Origin: CAYFWF01 sp964346815
GTDB taxonomy: Bacteria > Acidobacteriota > Aminicenantia > Aminicenantales > Aminicenantaceae
Length of the DNA stretch: 64,000 nucleotides
Direction of reading: 5' to 3'
Assembly (NCBI GenBank): GCA_964346815.1
Contig: CAYFWF010000003.1
Coordinates: 248,001-312,000 of the forward strand
The notes beneath the pieces are model-generated. The model did no database searches and was not told the origin of the DNA. It saw only the letters and a list, made by a program, of their open reading frames with translations. Both the position numbers and the translations under genes were made by a program. Each line of letters opens with the position of its first letter. Position 1 is the first letter of the stretch. This document shows, piece after piece, positions 16,685-24,890 of this stretch.

Positions 16685-17737
16685 ATGAAAAAAGTCAGTT
16701 TGATACTGATGATAGCTCTAGCTATTACATTGATCCCAGCTTCTGCTCTGGCTCAGTTCAAACCCGACACCGGGGAGATCAAGGGCTACATGATCGGTGA
16801 ATACTACTACAATTTCAACCACCACACCGGAAGCATTGATGATGGAGGATTCGAGGGACGTCACGGCTTCTGGTTCCGCCGTATTTATTTCACCTACAAC
16901 AATAAGCTGAGTGACACGGTCAAAATGCGTCTCAGATTGGAAATGGCCTCACCCGGTGACTTTGTTACAAGCTCGACTCTTGATCCTTTTGTAAAAGACG
17001 CCTACCTCAGCTTCAACCTCGGAGCTGGAGCGAGTCTGGTTGCCGGCATCCAGGGTCCTCCCAGTTTCGGCAATGAAGAAGATATCTGGGGATACCGTTC
17101 TCTGGAAAAGACCCCTCTTGATTTGTACAAGTGGACCTCATCCCGTGATTTTGGCCTTTCTTTAAAAGGCGGAGAGAGCTTTCTCTTCCACTTTATGATC
17201 GGCCAGGGCTCATCCAACAAAGCTGAGACCAACAACGGAAAAAAAATCTTTGGATCCTTGGGATACCAGAGTGGAGGATTGTTTATCGAAGCCGTAGCCC
17301 AGTACGAAAGGGTCAAATCCGGAGATAACGATATCATCCTCAAGGGATTCGGAGCCTACTCGGGCGATTGGGGAAGAATCGGTGTCTTGTATGCCTTCAG
17401 AGATTACAAAAAAGATGGGGCGGATGATTCCTTAGCTTACAACATATTGTCCGCGTTCGCTGTTATCAAAGTCGGTGAAAAAGTGGAACTCATCGGCCGT
17501 TACGATATGAATTTCGGTGACGGCTATAAAGAAAGCTTTAAGGGTTCAGGAATTTCTTATGTGCCCTTTGCCAATAATATGGAATTCAGCTTAATCATCG
17601 CCGCTTTGAGTTATCAGGTACACAAAAACGTCTGGATCATTCCTAACGTGAAGCTCGCCATGTACAATGGTCCTGACGAGGGTGAGAAAGCTGATAACGA
17701 CTTCTACGGCAATTTGACACTTTGGTTTAAATTCTAA
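16685..17737 (+). CDS. Outer-membrane porin, phosphate-selective O/P-like
   Basis: Beta-barrel channel, 350 residues from ATG 16685. Signal peptide MKKVSLILMIALAITLIPASALA. The mature protein shows alternating aromatic/polar strands, for example FEGRHGFWFRRIYFTYNNKL, and ends in aromatic NLTLWFKF, the C-terminal Phe signature for outer-membrane assembly. The frame is open from 16643, but GGAGG at 16672-16676 and the signal peptide fix the start at 16685. It sits directly ahead of pstS with only a 23-base gap and behind Pho-box-like repeats, so it probably imports phosphate or polyphosphate under starvation. Confidence 0.82.
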   Translation: MKKVSLILMIALAITLIPASALAQFKPDTGEIKGYMIGEYYYNFNHHTGSIDDGGFEGRHGFWFRRIYFTYNNKLSDTVKMRLRLEMASPGDFVTSSTLDPFVKDAYLSFNLGAGASLVAGIQGPPSFGNEEDIWGYRSLEKTPLDLYKWTSSRDFGLSLKGGESFLFHFMIGQGSSNKAETNNGKKIFGSLGYQSGGLFIEAVAQYERVKSGDNDIILKGFGAYSGDWGRIGVLYAFRDYKKDGADDSLAYNILSAFAVIKVGEKVELIGRYDMNFGDGYKESFKGSGISYVPFANNMEFSLIIAALSYQVHKNVWIIPNVKLAMYNGPDEGEKADNDFYGNLTLWFKF

Positions 17738-17760
17738 AAAATCTAAAAGGAGAAAATTCA

Positions 17761-18585
17761 ATGAAAAACAAATGGATGTCGATGGTGTTGACCGCAGTTG
17801 TGGGCGTTGGCCTGATCACAGGGATTTATGCCTTTGCTGCCAAGACAATCACCATCAAAGGTTCGACCACGGTCCTCCCGATTGCACAATCCTGTGCCGA
17901 AGCCTTTATGAACAAGCACAGCGACGTGAACATTTCGGTCCAGGGCGGTGGTTCAGGTGTGGGAATCGCTTCGATCATTGATGGCACGGCGGATATCGGC
18001 GATGCCTCGAGAGCGATCAAAGACAAAGAAATAGCCACAGCAAAGGAGAAGGGTGTTGACGTCTACGAGAATGTTGTGGCTGCCGATGGAATCGCCGTCA
18101 TCGTGCACCCGAGCAATTCTGTGAGTGGACTGACCAAAGACCAGATCAAGCAAATTTATACCGGAAAAATCTCTAACTGGAAAGATGTCGGGGGAAAGAA
18201 GGCCGTTATTGTCATCGTGTCCCGCGACAGCTCCAGTGGAACGTTCGAGGCCTTCAACGAAATGGCTCTGGACAAAGAAAAAGTCAGGCCGGATGCCCTG
18301 CTCAATGCATCCAATCAGGCTGTGGCCACCACAGTCGCCAAGACTCCAGGTGCGATCGGATATGTCGGCCTTGGCTACTTGAGCTCTGCAGTGAAGGCTG
18401 TGACGGTAAATGGTGTGGAATGTACCAAACCCAACGTCGTCGATGGGTCCTATCCTCTAGCCAGAAACCTGTATATGTACACCAATGGAAAACCCAAAGG
18501 AGTGGTAAGGGATTTCATCGACTTCATCATGAGCCCAGAAGGACAGAAGCTGGTCGACAAGGCTGGATTCGTAGCTGTTAAATAG
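17761..18585 (+). CDS. pstS: Phosphate-binding protein PstS
   Basis: Periplasmic phosphate receptor of the Pst ABC transporter, 274 residues. The signal peptide is at about 1-26, ending FAA. The phosphate-binding loops are visible: TIKGSTTVLP near residue 32, SVQGGGSGVGI near 58 and SRDSSSGTFEAF near 155, matching the Ser/Gly-rich P-loops of PstS. Ribosome site AAGGAG precedes ATG 17761. First gene of pstSCAB, downstream of the porin. Confidence 0.95.
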   Translation: MKNKWMSMVLTAVVGVGLITGIYAFAAKTITIKGSTTVLPIAQSCAEAFMNKHSDVNISVQGGGSGVGIASIIDGTADIGDASRAIKDKEIATAKEKGVDVYENVVAADGIAVIVHPSNSVSGLTKDQIKQIYTGKISNWKDVGGKKAVIVIVSRDSSSGTFEAFNEMALDKEKVRPDALLNASNQAVATTVAKTPGAIGYVGLGYLSSAVKAVTVNGVECTKPNVVDGSYPLARNLYMYTNGKPKGVVRDFIDFIMSPEGQKLVDKAGFVAVK

Positions 18586-18598
18586 GTAGAATACACCC

Positions 18599-19501
18599 GT
18601 GCCCTTAGATGCGAAGGCCAGACGAATCAAAGAAAGGATTTACAAGGGCATTTTCGTTGCTCTGGCCTTCGCATCGCTTCTTTTTCTTGTCGGCATCACC
18701 ATCACACTCTTCATAGAAGGGGGCCCTGTCTTCAAAGAAGTTCCGATCCTGAAGTTCATCTTCGGCAAATCCTGGTATCCCACCCATGAAGATGCCGAAT
18801 TCGGCATTCTTCCCCTTATACTCGGTTCTTTTTGGGTCACTTTGGGAGCCGTATGCGTTTGTGTGCCCTTAGGCGTGGGGAGCGCTCTCTTTATCAACGA
18901 ACTGGCGGGAAGAAAACTCAAAGCCTTTCTCAAACCCTTCATTGAACTGCTGGCAGGTATTCCATCCATCGTATATGGCTTTTTTGGGATGGTCGTGGTT
19001 GCTCCATTCGTTCAAAAACTGTTCAATATACCAGTAGGTCTTACAGCTTTCACGGGTGCGCTGATTCTGGGGGTTATGGCCACTCCTACTGTCTGCAGCA
19101 TTGCCGAGGATGCCTTGAGTTTTGTTCCCCGCAGTTTCAGGGAGGCCTCTTTCGCCGTCGGAGCCAACCGATGGCAAACTCTTACCAGAGTGGTCATTCC
19201 CGCTTCTGCATCCGGAATCTCCACAGGAATCATTCTGGGAATGAGCCGAGCAGTGGGAGAAACCATGACCGTGCTGATGGTCACCGGAGGAGCGGCGGTG
19301 ATACCTAAGAGCTTTTTCCAGCCCGTCCGTCCGATGACCGCTACCATTGCCGCTGAAATGGGAGAGACGGTCATCGGCAGCACACATTATCATTCCCTTT
19401 TTGCCATAGGCCTGGTGCTTTTCTTCATCACGTTGGTTTTCAACATCATCGCCGAGCTGATCAGCCGCAGGTTCAGGATAAAACTGGGATTAGGCAGATG
19501 A
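18599..19501 (+). CDS. pstC: Phosphate ABC transporter permease PstC
   Basis: Inner-membrane permease, 300 residues, with six predicted membrane helices. The permease EAA-loop is FREASFAVGANRWQTLTRVVIPASASGI. It starts at GTG 18599, 13 bases after pstS, with no strong ribosome site, so coupling to pstS is likely. It overlaps pstA by 4 bases. Confidence 0.93.
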   Translation: MPLDAKARRIKERIYKGIFVALAFASLLFLVGITITLFIEGGPVFKEVPILKFIFGKSWYPTHEDAEFGILPLILGSFWVTLGAVCVCVPLGVGSALFINELAGRKLKAFLKPFIELLAGIPSIVYGFFGMVVVAPFVQKLFNIPVGLTAFTGALILGVMATPTVCSIAEDALSFVPRSFREASFAVGANRWQTLTRVVIPASASGISTGIILGMSRAVGETMTVLMVTGGAAVIPKSFFQPVRPMTATIAAEMGETVIGSTHYHSLFAIGLVLFFITLVFNIIAELISRRFRIKLGLGR

Positions 19502-20346
19502 ACAGAAAAAAAATCACACAGAATATCGGATTCGGCTCGCTGTTCCTCTGTATAAGCATTGCACTCTTTTTTCTCGGGACGATCATCTATTTCATATTTA
19601 TCAGAGGATTCAGGGTCCTATCATGGGAGTTTTTAACGGCCGTTCCCAGAGACGCAATGACAGCAGGTGGGGTTGGCCCGGCCATAGTAGGGACACTGTA
19701 TCTGGTGATCGGGGCGATTTTCTTCGCTCTCCCCTTAGGTGTTGCCTGTGCCATATATTTGACCGAATATTCCCCTAGAAGTTTTGTGGTCAATGCCATC
19801 CGGATGAGTATCAATAATTTGGCGGGCGTCCCTTCGGTCGTTTTCGGATTGTTTGGATTGGCAATATTTGTAAAATTCTTTGGATTCGGGGTATCGGCCC
19901 TTTCCGGATGCTTGACTCTGGGTATCCTCGTTCTTCCACAGATCATATCAGCTGCCCAGGAAGCTCTCTTGGCTGTCCCCCAATCCTATAGAGAAGCTTC
20001 TCTTGCGGTGGGTGCGACTCACTGGCAGACCATTAAAAATGTCGTTATTCCTGCCGCTTCTCCCGGAATACTGACCGGAGTGATCCTCAGCATCGGCAGA
20101 GTGGCGGGAGAGACCGCTCCGATTCTGTTTACTGCAGCCACATTCTATACTAGAGGTTTTCCCAAATCCCTCTTCTCAGAGGTTATGGCTTTGCCCTATC
20201 ATATCTATGCGCTTATGACCGAAGGAACACATCCGCAGGAACAAACCCAGATTGCTTACGGGTGTGCATTAATCCTGCTGGTGATTGTTTTGGGTGTTTC
20301 TGCCGCTGCCATCGTCATTCGCCAGAAGCAGAGGGGCATGGAATGA
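19498..20346 (+). CDS. pstA: Phosphate ABC transporter permease PstA
   Basis: Second membrane subunit of the Pst transporter, 282 residues. It has hydrophobic helices throughout, and the EAA-loop SYREASLAVGATHWQTIKNVVIPAASPGI lies near residue 165. The N-terminal helix (FGSLFLCISIALFFLGTIIYFIFI) is followed by the family's FLTAVPR segment. It overlaps pstC and pstB by 4 bases each (ATGA), giving tight translational coupling. Confidence 0.94.
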   Translation: MNRKKITQNIGFGSLFLCISIALFFLGTIIYFIFIRGFRVLSWEFLTAVPRDAMTAGGVGPAIVGTLYLVIGAIFFALPLGVACAIYLTEYSPRSFVVNAIRMSINNLAGVPSVVFGLFGLAIFVKFFGFGVSALSGCLTLGILVLPQIISAAQEALLAVPQSYREASLAVGATHWQTIKNVVIPAASPGILTGVILSIGRVAGETAPILFTAATFYTRGFPKSLFSEVMALPYHIYALMTEGTHPQEQTQIAYGCALILLVIVLGVSAAAIVIRQKQRGME

Positions 20347-21104
20347 GTAAAAGAGTGAAAATAAAGGCAGAAGGCGTAAATTTCTGGTACGGCAAACAGC
20401 AAGCCTTGAAGGACATCAATATAGATATATACGAGAATCGGGTCACAGCTTTTATCGGACCTTCGGGCTGTGGGAAGTCCACATTTATCCGCCTCATTAA
20501 CCGGATGAACGAACTGATTCCCAAGACTCGATACATAGGAAAAATCCTCTTGGACGGCAAAGACATCTTCGGACCAGGCACCGATGTGGTGGATATCAGG
20601 AGACGTGTCGGCATGGTGTTCCAAAAACCCAATCCGTTTCCCAAGAGCATCTTTGAAAACCTGGCATACGGACTGAAAATCAATGGCTGGAGAAACAAGC
20701 ATAAGATAGAGGAAAGAGTGGTCGAGTCCTTCAAAAAAGCCGCTCTTTGGGGAGAAATCAAAGACAGGCTCCATGAGAGTGCACTGGGACTCTCAGGAGG
20801 GCAGCAGCAGAGGCTGTGCATTGCCCGTTGTCTTGCCGTGGAACCTGAAATCATTTTGTTCGACGAACCCTGTGCGAGCCTGGATCCTATTTCTACTAAA
20901 AAAATCGAGGAGCTCATAGAAGAATTGAGAGAGAATTACACCATTGTTATCGTCACACATAATATGCAGCAGGCGGCCCGCATCTCACAGTTTACCGCTT
21001 TTATGTATCTGGGAGAAATGATCGAATTTGCCCCCACAGACCAACTTTTCACGGTTCCTCAAAACAAGATGACAGAAGACTATCTTACAGGGAAATTCGG
21101 ATAA
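20343..21104 (+). CDS. pstB: Phosphate ABC transporter ATPase PstB
   Basis: ATP-hydrolysing subunit, 253 residues. Walker A is GPSGCGKST near residue 39, the PstB-typical FIRLINRMNELIP follows, the Q-loop is MVFQKPNPFPKSIF, the signature is LSGGQQQRLCIARCLA, Walker B is IILFDEPCASLDPIS and the switch His is in IVTHNMQQA. The frame is open back to 20262, but ATG 20343 overlaps the pstA stop and begins at the conserved domain. Confidence 0.97.
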   Translation: MSKRVKIKAEGVNFWYGKQQALKDINIDIYENRVTAFIGPSGCGKSTFIRLINRMNELIPKTRYIGKILLDGKDIFGPGTDVVDIRRRVGMVFQKPNPFPKSIFENLAYGLKINGWRNKHKIEERVVESFKKAALWGEIKDRLHESALGLSGGQQQRLCIARCLAVEPEIILFDEPCASLDPISTKKIEELIEELRENYTIVIVTHNMQQAARISQFTAFMYLGEMIEFAPTDQLFTVPQNKMTEDYLTGKFG

Positions 21105-21121
21105 AAGGCTGATTTTAATGA

Positions 21122-21643
21122 ATGACAGCGATCAAAATGGAAAAAGAGAAAATTTTGTTTGTCTGCACACATAATTCCGCCCGTTCCCAAATGGCAGAGG
21201 GATTAATTAAAGCCCTGTATCCAGACCATTATGAGGCCTTCAGCGGAGGGATTGAGCCTTCAGATATAAATCCCTTTATCATCAAAGCCATGGCCGAGTT
21301 GAGCATCGATATATCCGGCCAATATGCCAAAAATGTCAGCGCATTCGCGGATGAGAAGTTCGACTTTGTGGTGACTGTCTGTGACCAAGCCCAAGCGTCT
21401 TGTCCCTTTTTTCCTGGAGCAAAAACTTATCTTCATAAGAGCTTCCCGGATCCTTCCGAGTTCCAGGGAACAGAGGAGGAAATTCTCGAACAGGTTCGTG
21501 AAGTGAGGGATGAAATCAAAGATTGGATCGAGAAAACATTCCATCCGCAAATCAAGGGGGAGATAGAAAGTGTCTCAGATAAAACCAATCCAGCCAGAGG
21601 AAATAGGAGGAAGAATGTTAGAAAAAGAGATCGCTTCCCTTAA
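21122..21643 (+). CDS. arsC: Thioredoxin-coupled arsenate reductase / LMW-PTP fold protein
   Basis: Cytosolic arsenate reductase, reducing As(V) to As(III). The P-loop VCTHNSARSQMAEG has nucleophile C15, and the redox cysteines are C87 and C94 (VTVCDQAQASCPF). If translation instead starts at ATG 21137 these become C10, C82 and C89, exactly the numbering of Bacillus/Staphylococcus ArsC, so 21137 may be the true start. A basic tail of about 30 residues after the domain overlaps the phoU start by 29 bases. Its place between pstB and phoU suggests detoxification of arsenate taken up with phosphate. Confidence 0.85.
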   Translation: MTAIKMEKEKILFVCTHNSARSQMAEGLIKALYPDHYEAFSGGIEPSDINPFIIKAMAELSIDISGQYAKNVSAFADEKFDFVVTVCDQAQASCPFFPGAKTYLHKSFPDPSEFQGTEEEILEQVREVRDEIKDWIEKTFHPQIKGEIESVSDKTNPARGNRRKNVRKRDRFP

Positions 21644-22292
21644 AAAGAGTCTTTTGGATTATGCAACTCATGTAGAGGGTATGATCAATAAAAGTATCAG
21701 CGGATTGTTGGATAGGAATAAGAGCATTCTCTATGAAGTTGCAGAGAAGGACGAGCCTAAAGCCAATGATTTGGAAATAGAGTTGGAAGAACGATGTACC
21801 GTACTTATCGCCAAATACCAGCCTGCAGCCAAAGATTTGAGAACCATCATGATGGCTGCCCAAATGAATAATGACCTGGAGAGAATGGCAGACCTCGCTG
21901 TGAATATCGTTGAAAGCGCTCTCTTTCTGATTGATAAGCCGCCATTGAAACCTTTCATCGACATCCCAAACATGGCTCTTATCACCAGAAAAATGGTCAA
22001 GGACAGCATCGATGCTTTCAATAATGAAGATGCCAAACTTGCTCAATCAGTCTGTGAGAGGGACCAGCTCATCGATGACTTAAAGGATCAGATATTTAGG
22101 GAGTTGATTACCTATATGATGTCTGATTCTGCGAATATCGAACGATCCTTTCAAATCATCCGTATCGCAAGCAGCCTAGAACGGATAGCTGACCTTTCTA
22201 CAAACCTGTGTGAAGATGTGATCTATATCGTTGAAGGAAAAGTCATCAAGCACCACAAGGATGAAGAAGAAGCCTCAGGAGATGAAAGGTAG
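21615..22292 (+). CDS. phoU: Phosphate transport regulator PhoU
   Basis: Negative modulator linking PstB to PhoR, 225 residues. Two homologous three-helix PhoU repeats are present, with metal-binding ENxxD/ExxxD-like helices such as NDLERMADLAVNIVE (first repeat) and SLERIADLSTNLCEDV (second repeat). The frame is open from 21570, but ATG 21615 has AGGAGG at 21605-21610 and matches the family start. Last gene of the phosphate locus, overlapping arsC. Confidence 0.95.
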   Translation: MLEKEIASLKKSLLDYATHVEGMINKSISGLLDRNKSILYEVAEKDEPKANDLEIELEERCTVLIAKYQPAAKDLRTIMMAAQMNNDLERMADLAVNIVESALFLIDKPPLKPFIDIPNMALITRKMVKDSIDAFNNEDAKLAQSVCERDQLIDDLKDQIFRELITYMMSDSANIERSFQIIRIASSLERIADLSTNLCEDVIYIVEGKVIKHHKDEEEASGDER

Positions 22293-22386
22293 GCCTTGCT
22301 CTCTCTTTGGCTTCATGCTCTTATGCCATCACGAAATAGAATTGCTCCCTAACAGTAGAAAATACTTAGAACGGAAAATGGGGGTG

Positions 22387-22395
22387 TGCTATAAT
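22387..22395 (+). promoter_or_regulatory. Extended -10 promoter for dsrC cluster
   Basis: TGcTATAAT at 22387-22395 is a perfect extended -10 element. The best -35 candidate, TTAGAA at 22366-22371, is poor, as is usual for extended -10 promoters. The transcript would start near 22402, about 33 bases before dsrC. Confidence 0.5.
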
Positions 22396-22434
22396 AGCGC
22401 GTTCGGAATGGATGGCCATGATAAGGAGAAACAA

Positions 22435-22755
22435 ATGCCTGAGATAGATGTTAAAGGTAAAAAAATCGAGCTCAATCAAGAAGGTTTTATAGTTAATCCC
22501 GGGGAGTGGAATGATGAAGTGGCGGTAGAATTAGCCAAAGCTGAGGAAGGAATTGACAGCCTGACCGAGGACCACTGGGCGGTGATCAATTACATCCGCG
22601 GTTACTATCTTGAAAAAAATCTTGCCCCGATGGTCCGCAAGGTTTGTAAAAATACAGGATTTCCATTGAAGTACATCTTTGAACTTTTCCCATCGGGTCC
22701 GGCCAAAGGTGCGTGCAAGGTTGCTGGACTTCCCAAGCCGGATGGTTGTGTTTGA
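22435..22755 (+). CDS. dsrC: DsrC-family sulfur carrier with both redox cysteines
   Basis: 106-residue protein of the DsrC/TusE family that carries sulfur as a persulfide/trisulfide on its C-terminal arm. The C-terminal swinging arm GACKVAGLPKPDGCV keeps both cysteines, C94 and the penultimate C105, ten residues apart. TusE-type tRNA-thiolation proteins keep only the last one, so this is a bona fide DsrC. The frame is open from 22231, but ATG 22435 with AAGGAG at 22423-22428 is the start. The next two genes encode a membrane subunit and a CCG-type iron-sulfur subunit, together resembling the DsrC-reducing DsrMK/Tmc complex. No dsrAB is in this window. Confidence 0.92.
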   Translation: MPEIDVKGKKIELNQEGFIVNPGEWNDEVAVELAKAEEGIDSLTEDHWAVINYIRGYYLEKNLAPMVRKVCKNTGFPLKYIFELFPSGPAKGACKVAGLPKPDGCV

Positions 22756-22758
22756 TTG

Positions 22759-23436
22759 ATGAGTGATCTTCTGTATGTATTGGAAAACGAAGTTCAGATC
22801 GCAGCTTTGTCCTTTTTGCTGTTCGTTTATGTTCTGAGGATAGTATGGCTGTTTCGATTCAACTCCGCCAAGGAAAAAACTGTTCCAGCGGGTAGCGCGA
22901 AGACAGCCATCGGATATTCTCTGTTGAACGTGGCTATGCCTTGGGCCATGGAATCTGCAAGGAAGAATCTTTTCTTTTATATCCAGTTTGTCCTCTTCCA
23001 CCTGGGAGTGGCTGCCGCTATAAGTGCCACATTCATCATTCCTTACTGGCCCAATTTGCTGAAAATCGAAGCAATACTGTGGCCGTTTCGGATCATTGTC
23101 GCTTCTGCTTGCCTTGTTGGCCTCCTCAGGCTCTATCGGCGTCTCATAAATCCAGCTATAAGATTGATAAGCTCTCCGGATGATTATTTCTCTCTCATTT
23201 TACTGATACTTTATTTTGCCGTTGCCTTTATGGCGATTCCCAATAACTACCAAAAGAGTGAATGGCCACTCATACTTTTTTTTGCATTGACTGCTTTTTT
23301 TCTTGTCTATGTCCCTTTTTCTAAAATCGGTCATTATCTGTATTACCCCTTTACCAGGTTTTTTCTGGGTAGAACTATGGGGCACCGGGGAGTATATGCA
23401 AAGAGAAAGGCAAATCGAGTCACTGATGGGCCTTGA
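22759..23436 (+). CDS. Cytochrome-b-like membrane subunit (TmcC/DsrM/NarI-like)
   Basis: 226-residue polytopic membrane protein with about five hydrophobic helices. Candidate haem ligands are His in VLFHLG (helix 2, near residue 81) and His in FSKIGHYLYYPF (last helix, near 197), the latter matching the NarI/DsrM 'H-x-x-x-x-P' pattern. The second His expected in each NarI helix is not seen, so only one haem b may bind. The length fits TmcC better than the larger DsrM. It starts 3 bases after dsrC and is followed 3 bases later by the iron-sulfur subunit, so this is an obligate operon. It probably moves electrons between quinone and the cytoplasmic partner. Confidence 0.75.
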   Translation: MSDLLYVLENEVQIAALSFLLFVYVLRIVWLFRFNSAKEKTVPAGSAKTAIGYSLLNVAMPWAMESARKNLFFYIQFVLFHLGVAAAISATFIIPYWPNLLKIEAILWPFRIIVASACLVGLLRLYRRLINPAIRLISSPDDYFSLILLILYFAVAFMAIPNNYQKSEWPLILFFALTAFFLVYVPFSKIGHYLYYPFTRFFLGRTMGHRGVYAKRKANRVTDGP

Positions 23437-23439
23437 AGG

Positions 23440-24870
23440 ATGGCAGGAAAAACATCGGATAAGAAAATCAAAATCTCCGATATTTTAAATCTTCCCCTGG
23501 AGACGGGATCTCAAAAAAAAGCAGAGGATGAGAAGATTCAATCTGTACGTAAGGGGAAACTTAAACTATATAATCAAAAAAAGGATAACGTAAAAAAATT
23601 CCTGGATCTCCTCGGAATACACCTCACTCGTCAGCTTGCCAGCTCTATGGTTGGATGTGTGCACTGCGGCATGTGTGCAGATTCCTGTCATTATGTGCTT
23701 GCAAGGCCTGACGATCCAACTCTGACTCCTGTGTACAAGGCTGACCAGATTCGTCGCATATTCAAAAGACATATAGATTGGACAGGCCGTATCCTCCCCT
23801 GGTGGGTGAAAGCGCGAACTCCCGGAAATGACGAAGACCTCAATCGCTTGAAAAACATTGTATTCGGCACCTGCAGCGCTTGCAGAAGGTGCACATACAA
23901 CTGTCCGATGGGAGTCGATACAGCTCTCCTCATAAGGTTTGCACGAGGGCTTCTCACAGAGCTCGGCATAGTCCCTTTGGGTGTCTTCAATGTGAGCAGA
24001 GACCAGTGGGAAACCGGGAATCAGATGGCTGTTACAGAAGAAGATTATTTAGATACTTTGGAATGGATGAAAGAAGAACTTCAAGAAGAACTCGATCATC
24101 CTGATATCGACATCCCCATAGACAAAGAGGATAGCGATTTTATGTATACGATCAATCCTCGAGAAATAAAATTTGATCCGCGTTCCATTTCTCATGCCGC
24201 TAAGATCTTTTATTTTGCAGGGGAGGAATGGACCATGGCGAGCAAGGGTTGGGATCAAACAAATTTTGGGCTTTACTCGGGCGACGATGCGTTGGGTGCC
24301 TATGTCGCGAAAAATGTCTATGAAGCTGCCGAAAGGCTTCGTGCGAAACGAATCGTTATTTCTGAGTGTGGCCATGGATATCGATCGACTCGATGGGAAG
24401 GATACAACTGGGCAGATTATGAACAGAACATTCCTACTGAGTCTGTAGTCGTTACACTCATGCGTTATATCAAAGAGGGGCGAATAAAGGTCGATCCATC
24501 CAAAAACAAGGAACCTGTGACTTTTCACGATTCCTGCAATATCGCCCGTTCCGGGGATCTTATAGAGGAACCTAGATGGGTACTGGGTGAAGTTTGTTCG
24601 GATTTCAGGGAAATGTTTCCTAATCGGAGAGAAAATTTCTGCTGCACTGGGGGGGGAGGGTTACTGTCAATGGCTGAATACAAGCCATTGCGCATGGAAG
24701 TGGCAAAGATCAAAGCCGCCCAACTGAAGGCCACGGGAGCTAGACTGGTCTGTACTGTTTGCCACAACTGTGTCGATGGTCTGAATGATGTAATCAAGCA
24801 TCACCAGCTGGATATGAAGGTGGTCCAGTTGTTAAAGCTCGTTTCCAACGCGTTAATAATAAAGAATTAA
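23440..24870 (+). CDS. HdrD/DsrK/TmcB-like iron-sulfur protein
   Basis: 476-residue cytoplasmic disulfide-reductase-type subunit. Two ferredoxin clusters are visible: C73-C76-C79-C83 in CVHCGMCADSC and C145-C148-C151-C155 in CSACRRCTYNCP. The C-terminal CCG region has HDSC (near 364), FCCTGGGG (near 396) and CTVCHNC (near 437), a complete set for the non-cubane 4Fe-4S cluster that reduces disulfides or DsrC trisulfide. An earlier ECGHGYR segment looks like the degenerate first CCG repeat. Last gene of the dsrC operon; DsrC is the likely substrate. Confidence 0.85.
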   Translation: MAGKTSDKKIKISDILNLPLETGSQKKAEDEKIQSVRKGKLKLYNQKKDNVKKFLDLLGIHLTRQLASSMVGCVHCGMCADSCHYVLARPDDPTLTPVYKADQIRRIFKRHIDWTGRILPWWVKARTPGNDEDLNRLKNIVFGTCSACRRCTYNCPMGVDTALLIRFARGLLTELGIVPLGVFNVSRDQWETGNQMAVTEEDYLDTLEWMKEELQEELDHPDIDIPIDKEDSDFMYTINPREIKFDPRSISHAAKIFYFAGEEWTMASKGWDQTNFGLYSGDDALGAYVAKNVYEAAERLRAKRIVISECGHGYRSTRWEGYNWADYEQNIPTESVVVTLMRYIKEGRIKVDPSKNKEPVTFHDSCNIARSGDLIEEPRWVLGEVCSDFREMFPNRRENFCCTGGGGLLSMAEYKPLRMEVAKIKAAQLKATGARLVCTVCHNCVDGLNDVIKHHQLDMKVVQLLKLVSNALIIKN

Positions 24871-24890
24871 AAAGACTTCGGACCTGTTCT

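Noticed and set aside
18869..19393. 174-codon open frame antisense to pstC
   Set aside because: Shadow of a permease gene; low-complexity His/Ser/Gly-rich translation without motifs.
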